A stretch of DNA of 64,000 nucleotides. Source: an uncultured Desulfomonile sp. Lineage in GTDB: Bacteria > Desulfobacterota > Desulfomonilia > Desulfomonilales > Desulfomonilaceae. Below are positions 17,414-26,113 of the stretch, one piece after another. Under the pieces are notes generated by a model. The model was given only the letters and a program-made list of their open reading frames with translations, did no database searches and was not told where the DNA came from. The stretch lies in NCBI GenBank assembly GCA_903952205.1, contig CAJBEZ010000108.1, positions 1-64,000 of the forward strand, given 5' to 3'. The stretch's first letter is position 1, and every line of letters begins with the position of its first letter. Both the position numbers and the translations under genes were made by a program.

Positions 17414-19975
17414 ATGAAACTCCGTCACTTGGTCGTTCGTCCAGATCTGCCTGATGAACTTCAACCTCTCAGAATCATAGCCATGAACATGTGGTTTACT
17501 TGGAACCCGGAAGCAAACAGACTTTTTCAGGCGCTCGACCCAAACCTTTGGGAGGATACGAATCACAATCCTGTAATGCTACTTTCGAGGCTGCAACCGG
17601 ACAGAATCCGTGAAATCATGGAGGACAATGCGCTAATTGGGAGAGTCCGGCAAATCGAAAGATTATTCGACAATTATGTGAGCAACATCGAGAATTACTC
17701 TTTCAATCTGGAAAGACCCATAGACTACCGAATCGCCTATTTCAGCATGGAATATGGAATAGCCGAATGTCTCCCGATTTACTCCGGAGGGCTTGGCGTT
17801 TTAGCTGGTGATCACCTAAAGAGCGCTTCCAACCTCTGTTTTCCACTTATTGGATTGGGTCTACTCTATCAAAAGGGCTATTTTAGACAATATCTGAACA
17901 TAGATGGATGGCAGCAGGAATCATATCCTGACAATGATTTCTACAACATTCCAATTACCCCAGTTGGGGATGGGTCTGGCGGACAGTTGTCCTTCGATAT
18001 CGAATTGGCCGATGTCCCGGTTAAAATTCTAATATGGAAAGTCCAGGTAGGCCGAATACCTCTTTACCTTCTTGATTCCTCACACCCATCAAACCCCGAA
18101 TCCGCTAGGCGCATAACTGCCGAACTTTATGGCGGAGATCTGGAAATGAGAATTCAGCAGGAAATAGTTCTAGGAATTGGTGGGGCACGAGCCCTCTATC
18201 TCCTGGGACTGTGGCCATTCGTTTATCATCTGAATGAAGGCCACGCGGCTTTCGCTGCTTTCGAGCGTATCCGCCAGACCATGACCATCTATAAGACGTC
18301 GTTCGAAGTAGCAATGGAGGCCGTAACAGCGTCTACTGTTTTCACTACCCACACCCCTGTTCCTGCCGGTATAGATCTATTTCCTCAGGAGCTTGTTGAG
18401 AAATATTTCAAAAAATATATGGAATCTCTCGGGATGACCGTCAAAGATCTTCTTGAACTCGGCTGCGCGAGTCCTGAAGATAAAACGTCCCCCTTTTCCA
18501 TGGCGGTTCTTGCATTAAGATTGTCCAGAGGGGTCAACGCAGTAAGTAAACTTCATTGCAACGTGTCAAAAAAAATGTGGCGCTCCTTATGGCCCTCAAT
18601 TGACGATGATGACATACCAATTGGCTTCGTCACAAATGGGGTCCATATTCCGTCGTACCTTTCCAAAGAAATGTCTGACCTGTTTGACAGGTACCTTGGT
18701 GAAGGTTGGATAGAAGAACCCGACAACACAAAAGTCTGGTCCAGGGTTTATACCATACCTCACGACCAGTTGTGGACAGCGCATGAAACACGAAGGGAAC
18801 GGCTCGTAAATTTCTGTCGCCGTCGACTCATCAAACAAATGGTTTCGGGCGGGGGGTCCACTATAGACAGAAGACGCGTCAGGGAATATTTGAACCCGGA
18901 AGCGATGACCATAGGTTTTGCAAGAAGATTCGCACCGTACAAAAGAGCAGGGCTGATCTTTTCAGACCTGGACAGACTTCTCCGGATAATGTCGGACAAA
19001 AGAAGACCGGTGCAGTTCATCTTCGCCGGTAAAGCTCACCCAAAAGACCTGGTGGGCAAAGAAATCATCAAGAAGGTGGTTCACCAGTCCAGATCTGAGG
19101 GATTTCACAGAAATATCGTATTCATAGCGGATTACGACATAAATGTCGCTCGCTACCTTGTTCAGGGGTGTGACCTTTGGTTGAACACCCCTAAAAGGCC
19201 GAAAGAGGCATGCGGGACCTCGGGAATGAAAGCCGCAGCCAATGGTGTGCTGAATCTCAGCGTACTCGATGGATGGTGGCCTGAAGCCTATGATGGCACA
19301 AACGGTTGGTCGATAGGAGGAAACGAAGGTTATTCGGATTCAGACGATGAGGACATTGTTGACGCGGAACAAATATACGACATGCTGGAATATGAGATAA
19401 TTCCTCTTTTCTTTGATCGCGGTCCAGACGGGTTGCCACACGGTTGGATCGAGAAAATGAAAAACAGTATGGCCAAGATTTCCGGACAGTTCAATTCACA
19501 CCGAATGATAGAACAGTACATGGAAGAATATTATCTTCAGGCGGGATTGGCTCACCAAATTCTGGGTGAGAATAAGTTGACTCGAGCCGCCGAACTCAGC
19601 GAATGGAAACGCAAGATACGTTCGTTCTGGAAGGAAGTTAACGTCCTGGAAGTTACCGTTCCATCAGGCGATAGGGTTTCATTGGGACAAACACTTCAGG
19701 TTACGGCTTCAATTCAACTCGGAAAGCTTAGAGATGAAGAAGTTGTCGTTGATCTATGCCACGGGGTATTAGGACAAGACGGAGACTCGGAGAAACTTTT
19801 TAACAGGAACATAACAGCAATGGTGGGAGAAGAACAAATCTCCGACGGGGTATGGCGTTTCAAGGGAGACATTCAGTGCGAAGAAACGGGCGTATACGCT
19901 TATAATATCCGGGTGCTCCCTTTCCATCCATATCTGTTCAATCCCCTATCCATGAATTTAGTGGCGTGGGGCTAA
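17414..19975 (+). CDS. glgP: Alpha-glucan phosphorylase (GT35)
   Basis: This enzyme releases glucose-1-phosphate from glycogen or other alpha-glucans. The 853-residue protein belongs to the divergent bacterial/archaeal branch of GT35. It has an N-terminal DUF3417-type segment (AMNMWFTWNPEANRLFQALD), the active-site regions YFSMEYGIAE and HLNEGHAAF, and the pyridoxal-phosphate site near residue 600, KEACGTSGMKAAANG, with its lysine. A C-terminal beta-rich extension follows. I start at the ATG 17414, because AAGAGG lies seven bases upstream; an in-frame TTG at 17396 has no such site. It is a single gene transcribed away from tetR. Confidence 0.93.
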   Translation: MKLRHLVVRPDLPDELQPLRIIAMNMWFTWNPEANRLFQALDPNLWEDTNHNPVMLLSRLQPDRIREIMEDNALIGRVRQIERLFDNYVSNIENYSFNLERPIDYRIAYFSMEYGIAECLPIYSGGLGVLAGDHLKSASNLCFPLIGLGLLYQKGYFRQYLNIDGWQQESYPDNDFYNIPITPVGDGSGGQLSFDIELADVPVKILIWKVQVGRIPLYLLDSSHPSNPESARRITAELYGGDLEMRIQQEIVLGIGGARALYLLGLWPFVYHLNEGHAAFAAFERIRQTMTIYKTSFEVAMEAVTASTVFTTHTPVPAGIDLFPQELVEKYFKKYMESLGMTVKDLLELGCASPEDKTSPFSMAVLALRLSRGVNAVSKLHCNVSKKMWRSLWPSIDDDDIPIGFVTNGVHIPSYLSKEMSDLFDRYLGEGWIEEPDNTKVWSRVYTIPHDQLWTAHETRRERLVNFCRRRLIKQMVSGGGSTIDRRRVREYLNPEAMTIGFARRFAPYKRAGLIFSDLDRLLRIMSDKRRPVQFIFAGKAHPKDLVGKEIIKKVVHQSRSEGFHRNIVFIADYDINVARYLVQGCDLWLNTPKRPKEACGTSGMKAAANGVLNLSVLDGWWPEAYDGTNGWSIGGNEGYSDSDDEDIVDAEQIYDMLEYEIIPLFFDRGPDGLPHGWIEKMKNSMAKISGQFNSHRMIEQYMEEYYLQAGLAHQILGENKLTRAAELSEWKRKIRSFWKEVNVLEVTVPSGDRVSLGQTLQVTASIQLGKLRDEEVVVDLCHGVLGQDGDSEKLFNRNITAMVGEEQISDGVWRFKGDIQCEETGVYAYNIRVLPFHPYLFNPLSMNLVAWG

Positions 19976-20115
19976 CAGCGAGAACTATAGCGATAAATCT
20001 CACATACTATAAACCTTAACAAAGTCATTTGAATGAAATGAATGGCGCCGTTTATTAATAGTTGTTTTCAACAGCATGTTCAAAGAATAAAGAAAGATTT
20101 GCGGAGACGCATCAA

Positions 20116-21267
20116 ATGAGCGCTCTTGACGGATTGAAAGTCGTTGATCTGAGCAGACTACTCCCTGGCCCTTTTTGTTCTACTTTGTTGGGCGATCACG
20201 GAGCTGATGTTACAGTTGTGGAAGCTCCACGGTTTAAAGACAGTGATGTCCTTGGGGTTGTTCCGATGGTCCGACGAAATAAGCGTCACATGGCGTTGGA
20301 CCTTTCGGGAAAATCAGGTAGAGAGATATTTTTTGAACTCGTTCAGAAAAGCGACGTTTTAATTGAAGGATTCAGGCCTGGGGTTGTTGCCAGACTCGGG
20401 GTTGATTATGAATCCGTAAGAAAAGTTAACGATCGCATTGTTTATTGTTCTTTGACCGGATATGGTCAGGATGGCCCCTTGAAAGACAAGGCGGGTCATG
20501 ATCTCAACTACATGGCCCTGGCTGGAATGCTTGATCTCATGAGGGACAGAAACGGAAAACTGACCCAGCCCAACTTTCAGATGGCCGATCTTTCGGGTAG
20601 TTTATACGCGGCGCTGGGTATACTCCTGGCCCTTCAATCCAGAACCGCAAGCGGGAAGGGTCAATACGTGGACGTGTCCATGACGGACGGATTGATTTCA
20701 TTGCTGGCGGTTCCACTGTCATTCACATTTACGGGAGCTCAGTTTCCGGGTCGCCCGGATAAAAATGAGCCGCAATCATATCCCTGCTATCGTCTTTACA
20801 AAACAAAGGATGGGGGACACATCTCCATAGGCCCTCTGGAAGAACACCTTTGGAAAAAACTTTGCGAGAAACTCGGTAAACCAGAGTACTCGGACAGGCA
20901 GTACGATAAATCATCCATTTCAGAAATAACTTTGGGACTGGAGGAAACCTTCTCGACTAGAGATCTGAAGGACTGGCTTAAGTTTCTTGAGGGCCCTGAC
21001 TACTGCGTCTCGCCTGTCAACCGCATGGAAGACCTGCCTCACGAGCCTCAATTAATCCATCGCCGGATGATATTGAAAAACTCACAGGGTATACCCATGC
21101 CTGGTTTAACTCCGCGCCTGTCGGAAACACCAGCGTCTATAAGGAAAGAATCTTACACATTCGGTGGAGATACCCGAAAAATATTAATGGAACTGGGCCA
21201 CTCCAAAGATGAAATAACTTCGTTCGAAAGGAAGGGAGTCACATGGGCGCCGGATGAATCATTTTAA
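20116..21267 (+). CDS. Class III CoA-transferase (CaiB/BaiF family)
   Basis: The 383-residue protein is a family III CoA-transferase or racemase. It starts with the canonical LKVVDLSRLLPGPFCSTLLGDHGADV and contains LIEGFRPGVVARLGVDYE, SLTGYGQDGP and HDLNYMALAG, with the expected catalytic aspartate in the last. The ATG at 20116 has GGAG eight bases upstream. A longer TTG-initiated frame is unlikely. Members move CoA between acids or racemise 2-methylacyl-CoAs, and the HDLNY motif leans towards the latter group. There are no degradation genes nearby to fix the substrate. Its last nine bases overlap the 3' end of the convergent nuclease-like gene. Confidence 0.9.
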   Translation: MSALDGLKVVDLSRLLPGPFCSTLLGDHGADVTVVEAPRFKDSDVLGVVPMVRRNKRHMALDLSGKSGREIFFELVQKSDVLIEGFRPGVVARLGVDYESVRKVNDRIVYCSLTGYGQDGPLKDKAGHDLNYMALAGMLDLMRDRNGKLTQPNFQMADLSGSLYAALGILLALQSRTASGKGQYVDVSMTDGLISLLAVPLSFTFTGAQFPGRPDKNEPQSYPCYRLYKTKDGGHISIGPLEEHLWKKLCEKLGKPEYSDRQYDKSSISEITLGLEETFSTRDLKDWLKFLEGPDYCVSPVNRMEDLPHEPQLIHRRMILKNSQGIPMPGLTPRLSETPASIRKESYTFGGDTRKILMELGHSKDEITSFERKGVTWAPDESF

Positions 21268-21813
21268 GCTCCATATCCCAGCCTTCTGGGATCTGGCCTC
21301 ATTCTCAATCGCTTCGAGTTCTGATTGCGCCGGAGCGCGATTCCTGTCCCAATAAGAAAGTCCGCGCCTGATAAGCTCTTTGTTCAGATTAGTTTTGCCC
21401 TCCCAAACCCATGCCCATTCCTGGCCATAACGGTCAAATATAATTGGCTCGAAGTTAATCGATTTGTCCAGAACCATATCTGAAATGAACTTGATCGCTT
21501 CCGGAAAAAAAGATGAATTGCGCTCAGGGCTTTTTGTTCCATACAGACCAATCTTTGTCTTGATCCCCCTGTATTCGACCTCGATGTTTTGAGGGTCCAA
21601 CACTTTGACCACTTTGGCGGTCCGTTTGAAGGGATGAGCCGAAACACATAAACAATTGCTTAACTGACCATCGTTACATCTAAAATAGCCTGATTTTTCG
21701 TCGCAATGGTCAATGCCGCCGTGACGGGAACAACAGGGTGTGGCTGAAAAAGAATAACTCGTGACCAACAAACACATCAAGCCCGTAAAACATATTGGCC
21801 TGAGACTTTTCAT
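21259..21813 (-). CDS. Secreted SNase-fold protein, probably catalytically degenerate
   Basis: The last gene of the polyamide-type operon encodes about 184 residues with a signal peptide (SLRPICFTGLMCLLVTSYSFSA). A cysteine-rich segment follows, with seven cysteines between CCSRHGG and LSNCLC. The C-terminal thermonuclease-like OB-fold runs from about residue 70. The usual DGDT and RLIGIDAPE motifs read DPQN and GLYGTKSPE, so the calcium-binding aspartates and one catalytic arginine are missing. FDRYGQ keeps the other arginine. The enzyme is probably inactive as a nuclease and may serve a binding or structural role. I start at the ATG ending at 21813, which has a GGTGGG site and opens on the signal peptide. 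Confidence 0.7.
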   Translation of the reverse strand: MKSLRPICFTGLMCLLVTSYSFSATPCCSRHGGIDHCDEKSGYFRCNDGQLSNCLCVSAHPFKRTAKVVKVLDPQNIEVEYRGIKTKIGLYGTKSPERNSSFFPEAIKFISDMVLDKSINFEPIIFDRYGQEWAWVWEGKTNLNKELIRRGLSYWDRNRAPAQSELEAIENEARSQKAGIWSLK

Positions 21814-21857
21814 ATCAAAAAACCCACCTTCAATAACGCTCTTTTCGGTCCGACTGG

Positions 21858-24800
21858 TTAAGAATTGCGAGAGTTTTCCTTTGCGAGTAACCAACCGCCG
21901 GTCTGGCTACGGTTTAGTTTTTTAAGCTCTAGCGCAGCGCGGTCGTGACTTATTCTCTCATTAATAAGATCTTTGTAGATTCTTCGGGAAGTACGACGAC
22001 GTTTTATCGCTGCGCTAACATCAAAAAGCGCTTCAAGGGCGTCTACCAACCGCGTCAACAATCCTTTCTTGGCCGACACTCCGAGATGATCTCTTATGCT
22101 GGTCAATGCAGAGTTCATGGCCGATTCTATCATCAAAAGTGACGCATGAACTCTCTCCTTTTGAGCAGCGGGTAATGATTTAACTATTTCTAAAGTTTCC
22201 TTAACCGTGAGTTCGCACAAGAGGCTATAATCCTGGAATGTCGCCAACTCGTTCAAACTTTGCTCAAAGGGCGCCTCTCCCCTTCTGTCAATAAGCTTCC
22301 GGCACGCAGCGTGACAAATTTCCCATGATTGCCACTTGTAAACAAAATCCAGCCCAGTACCCTTAATATTTTGCAGTCCCATGATCCGATTGAGAAGACC
22401 GGGCGGTGTATGAGCGCATATCGTATCTATGATGCGATTCCCAGACGCATGATAGTCTTCGATAATAATAAATTTGTCCATGAACCATTTTGTGGTTATT
22501 TTCTTAAATTTATTGATCAGTTCACCCTTATCGGCTGTCGCCTTTGTTATTTCATTATGAATCTCCCGGAACTCCGACATCAAGTCCTTTTGTTTCTCAA
22601 CATATCTCCAAATGTCGTCAGCATACGTTTTGGTTTCAGAATTACCTATTAGCTCCCTTAACTCCGGGCTATCCAAGGCCACATCTAAGGCAATCTCCAT
22701 ACTTTCAGCGCCGTTTAGCCCTGAGAGAATGGCGTTCAGTCTGATCAAGACATCCCTTTCGCTGGTTGGAATCCGAAGTCGTTTCGCCAGACCAACCAGG
22801 GAAGATTCAGAAATGGACAAATTTTCTGTCACGGATGATACGGACACAACGCTGTTAATGAAGATTTCCCATTCGTCCAAGATAAACTGTTTTAATCCCG
22901 TGAGGTTCGATCCAATCAGAAAATGGTAGTCTGCGCTCAAATCGTTAACTAGTATCGATGCAAACATCCGTGATCTCGACAACCGGTCGGCACGGTTGTT
23001 TACAACGGTACTGATTATGACATCAGGATTTCTTTGGATGTCAATATCGTCAAAGCCCATCCTAACCCAGTTGCTCAAGGTGGCGTACCGCTCATTTGCG
23101 GACATTCCGTTCACAAACTGAAGGCGGCGGCCAGAAACTTTTGCCGTCGGAAAAACCTTTAGAACCCCGATATCCGGCACGACACGGTCCGCCATTTCCT
23201 TCAGGGCAAAGTTCGGGTCGATACCCAGTTCCTGAACTAGGGTGAGGACTAGCGAGATGTTGTTAGGGTGCTCCTCGTAGGGAAACCTCTCGAGGACATC
23301 TCTGGTTAACATTCCAGATTCCTTCCAATCCGCGGGAACAAACCTTGTATGTAGTTTGCTCGCCGCAGATCTCAGAATTGGTTTCATTTCTTTTTCAGAG
23401 GTTAAAAGAACGCTCTTAGTGGGGATAAAGGACTCCATAGCCTGGGGAATATTTATGCCAGCCGGTCCCTGTATATCTTCATGGTCCGGGTATGCGTTTG
23501 TTATTGTGGAATAGTCATCTACGGACCATTGTCTTTGAAGGATTCTCAAAAACGAAGGGTTCAAACCCATACATTCCCACAAAAAGATCTTACTTTTAAG
23601 CTTGTTTCCCAAAAGCATCATGTCATGATGTTCCCAAATTGTAGCCTTGTCGTAGGGCCTAAAAATGAACATCTCTCGAGTCTTGCCGAAAGGATACGCA
23701 TGAAGGAACATGGCTTCGCAACCCGTAGTCTTCGCCATCAGGCCATAGCCCAGAGACTCAAACAAGGCCGTCTTTAATCGCTCGACCCCGGATTTACCTC
23801 TGGTTCCCCAACCTCCTATGCAAAGCGCAAAACTTTTTCTCGCTTTTTTGATTGACCACCTTACATAGAGGAGCCTGCTTACGAAAAATCCGAGTAGAAC
23901 CGCGCTTAAAATTCCCAATTGGTACAGTGAATTTTCATACGCCGAAAAGAAGTAATCTCTAAACCTGGGCCACAAAAGAGAAAGATCTATTCCGAGGAGA
24001 CTCGGAAAAAATCGCAGCACAGCGCCATCATTCAACGGTTCTCTTTGATCCTTTCTGTGGCTGGTGAACCGGCAATCGACGCCTATAGCCGCCAACGCTT
24101 CCACATAAGACCCCGGTTTTGCGCCCCCGGCTTCGTTCCAATTTCGCAGGTGGGCGTAATGAGAAAAACCAAAGGTCAACCTGAAGAAAGCAATAAGTCG
24201 TTTTATCAAAGATTTGGGAGGAGTAACTTCGGTAACTCCTTCCGCCGTATACAATTTCAGATGCCGGGGAGCCAGGGGTCTTTTGCAAAGACTCGCAACG
24301 TGATCCACCAGGGGAAGATATGGACGCCAGCCTGATTCTGACTCCATGTAAAGAGGTTCACCGGGTACCCTTGTCTCTGTGAGTTCACAACATATGTGCG
24401 ATGGAGCCCTGAGACTGGCCCTCGAAGTCCTTCCTGTGGTATGACTGAACCCCTGCCGTTTGTCAGGCATGGGATTGCGTAATTCATGGATAAATCGCCA
24501 CAGTCTAAAACCGAAGACATCCCCCCTTGTTATTCTGAGACCTCGGGAAGATGATGCTACATTAAGATCTAAATCGTCCTGGCTCATCACTGACAGAACT
24601 CTTCCAAGGAGTTCTTCATTCGCCCCCAGAAGTTCGGATCGACGAATAGACACTGATTGTCCCATACTGATATTTTCGATCCGTTTAATAAGAATACCCT
24701 TGAGTGCCCGAGCTTTCGTGTCGGTAGTAACAAACATGACTTCTCGAGCCATCGCTGCACGTCTTCTCACAGACAGATCCGGACAGTTTCTGTGCAGGTC

Positions 24801-26057
24801 CTCGATGGCGTCAAGGACTGAAGAGTATAATGAATCGGATTCAGAATTGGCGCCCTCCTCTGATAGGCGCTCCACTGTCCGGGAGACCGTTTCGAGTCCA
24901 ACGAGTAGAACAAATGAATCTTTTTCTCCTGTGAAATGATCAATGAAGAAATCTGACACCGGCTTTATGCAGTCTGTTAGAGAAGTCAGAAAACCAATTG
25001 CATTTACAGTCCAGCTCCTGACCTCGGGAACCGCATCTTTTTTCGCGAAGGTTGTCAACTTGTCCAGAAGTCTCAGTCTATGATCTTGAACCTTAGAGCT
25101 GTTGAATTTCTGTGCCAATAATGAGACCAACCCCTGTCGAACATAGGGACTGGGATCGTTAGCAGCGATCCCAATTAGGCCCACCGATTCCTCTACCGTA
25201 TCTTCCGTCTCAGCCTCAAGGGAGAGAACCGCCCTGCGGAGAAATATCCCCTCTCCTCCAACAGGCTGTTCAAATATCCGCTTCACGGCGGTTTTGTAAC
25301 CATTAGAATCGATCAGCCGTAAGGTCTTCAGCGCTTCAACCTTGACCCATATATTTTCTGAAGTCTCGAGGGATGACCTGTAAATGAACCTCAGAGATTT
25401 GGGAGCTAGCCCATCTGACTCGGTAAGGGATGACGTGACAGCGACGATCGAATAAAGACATCTGTAGGCGCCAATCCTGACCCTCAAATCACCCTTGTAA
25501 GCCATTAAGAGGCTGAAAGTCTCTTCAAATCCCGGCTTACGCCAAAATGCCCCTCGTAAGGCGCCTTCATTTTCCACGGCCATTGTTGTTGAAACGATAT
25601 GCCCGATTCTCCCCAATACAAAGCAAATCTGGTATTCAAAGTCGCAGATTTGTTTCGCGAGACGTTCCAGAACCGCGTCGTAAGCAAACCATCTTCGAAG
25701 AGCCTTCCTGTCCCTGACCAAATTCCGTCCTGATGACCCAAGTAATTTGGCCAGACTCATAACGTGTTCGGTTTTCTGGTGTTCAGTTGAGGCTCTTGAA
25801 AGCCTGACATCGAATTCAGATCGCAAGGTTTCAAGATAAGCTATTTTTTCCAGTCTTTTTTTGACTTCCCAACCCAGAAAGTCAATAAGGGTCTCCCCTG
25901 CCCATCGATCGTCAACAGTTGACCTCGAGATTTCGCCCGGCAAGTTCCGGGACTCGAAGTCACGGGAGATTTCATCAATGAGGTCGGAATAAAGATCCTT
26001 TTGCCAGTCCCTTAGACCGGAGAGCAAGAGTCCATTTATTGTCCCGGTAATGTTCAT
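21858..26057 (-). CDS. PgsB/CapB-like polyamide synthase with N-terminal helical repeats
   Basis: A 1,399-residue protein. Residues about 100-500 are HEAT-like helical repeats. One transmembrane segment (QLGILSAVLLGFFVSRLLYV) lies near residue 720. A Mur-ligase-type domain follows with the marks of the poly-gamma-glutamate synthase PgsB/CapB: P-loop GGWGTRGKSGVERL near residue 750, KTTGCEA, WECMGLNP, NAYPDHEDIQGP. PgsB uses ATP to join gamma-linked glutamates. Bacillus PgsB has only about 390 residues, so the helical N-terminus and a helical tail of about 300 residues are additions. The ATG ends at 26057, 56 bases after the barrel gene. A PgsC-like protein in the same operon is the expected partner. 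The polymer's monomer is not known. Confidence 0.8.
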   Translation of the reverse strand: MNITGTINGLLLSGLRDWQKDLYSDLIDEISRDFESRNLPGEISRSTVDDRWAGETLIDFLGWEVKKRLEKIAYLETLRSEFDVRLSRASTEHQKTEHVMSLAKLLGSSGRNLVRDRKALRRWFAYDAVLERLAKQICDFEYQICFVLGRIGHIVSTTMAVENEGALRGAFWRKPGFEETFSLLMAYKGDLRVRIGAYRCLYSIVAVTSSLTESDGLAPKSLRFIYRSSLETSENIWVKVEALKTLRLIDSNGYKTAVKRIFEQPVGGEGIFLRRAVLSLEAETEDTVEESVGLIGIAANDPSPYVRQGLVSLLAQKFNSSKVQDHRLRLLDKLTTFAKKDAVPEVRSWTVNAIGFLTSLTDCIKPVSDFFIDHFTGEKDSFVLLVGLETVSRTVERLSEEGANSESDSLYSSVLDAIEDLHRNCPDLSVRRRAAMAREVMFVTTDTKARALKGILIKRIENISMGQSVSIRRSELLGANEELLGRVLSVMSQDDLDLNVASSSRGLRITRGDVFGFRLWRFIHELRNPMPDKRQGFSHTTGRTSRASLRAPSHICCELTETRVPGEPLYMESESGWRPYLPLVDHVASLCKRPLAPRHLKLYTAEGVTEVTPPKSLIKRLIAFFRLTFGFSHYAHLRNWNEAGGAKPGSYVEALAAIGVDCRFTSHRKDQREPLNDGAVLRFFPSLLGIDLSLLWPRFRDYFFSAYENSLYQLGILSAVLLGFFVSRLLYVRWSIKKARKSFALCIGGWGTRGKSGVERLKTALFESLGYGLMAKTTGCEAMFLHAYPFGKTREMFIFRPYDKATIWEHHDMMLLGNKLKSKIFLWECMGLNPSFLRILQRQWSVDDYSTITNAYPDHEDIQGPAGINIPQAMESFIPTKSVLLTSEKEMKPILRSAASKLHTRFVPADWKESGMLTRDVLERFPYEEHPNNISLVLTLVQELGIDPNFALKEMADRVVPDIGVLKVFPTAKVSGRRLQFVNGMSANERYATLSNWVRMGFDDIDIQRNPDVIISTVVNNRADRLSRSRMFASILVNDLSADYHFLIGSNLTGLKQFILDEWEIFINSVVSVSSVTENLSISESSLVGLAKRLRIPTSERDVLIRLNAILSGLNGAESMEIALDVALDSPELRELIGNSETKTYADDIWRYVEKQKDLMSEFREIHNEITKATADKGELINKFKKITTKWFMDKFIIIEDYHASGNRIIDTICAHTPPGLLNRIMGLQNIKGTGLDFVYKWQSWEICHAACRKLIDRRGEAPFEQSLNELATFQDYSLLCELTVKETLEIVKSLPAAQKERVHASLLMIESAMNSALTSIRDHLGVSAKKGLLTRLVDALEALFDVSAAIKRRRTSRRIYKDLINERISHDRAALELKKLNRSQTGGWLLAKENSRNS

Positions 26058-26113
26058 CCGCAACAACCATAAGTTTTTGGATCATAAATTTTCAAAGAAA
26101 CCGTCCGTTCATC

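Noticed and set aside
24460-24939. Plus-strand frame of 159 codons opposite the PgsB-like gene
   Set aside because: It is rich in Ser and Arg, without a domain, and lies wholly opposite a long coherent reading frame with clear PgsB motifs.
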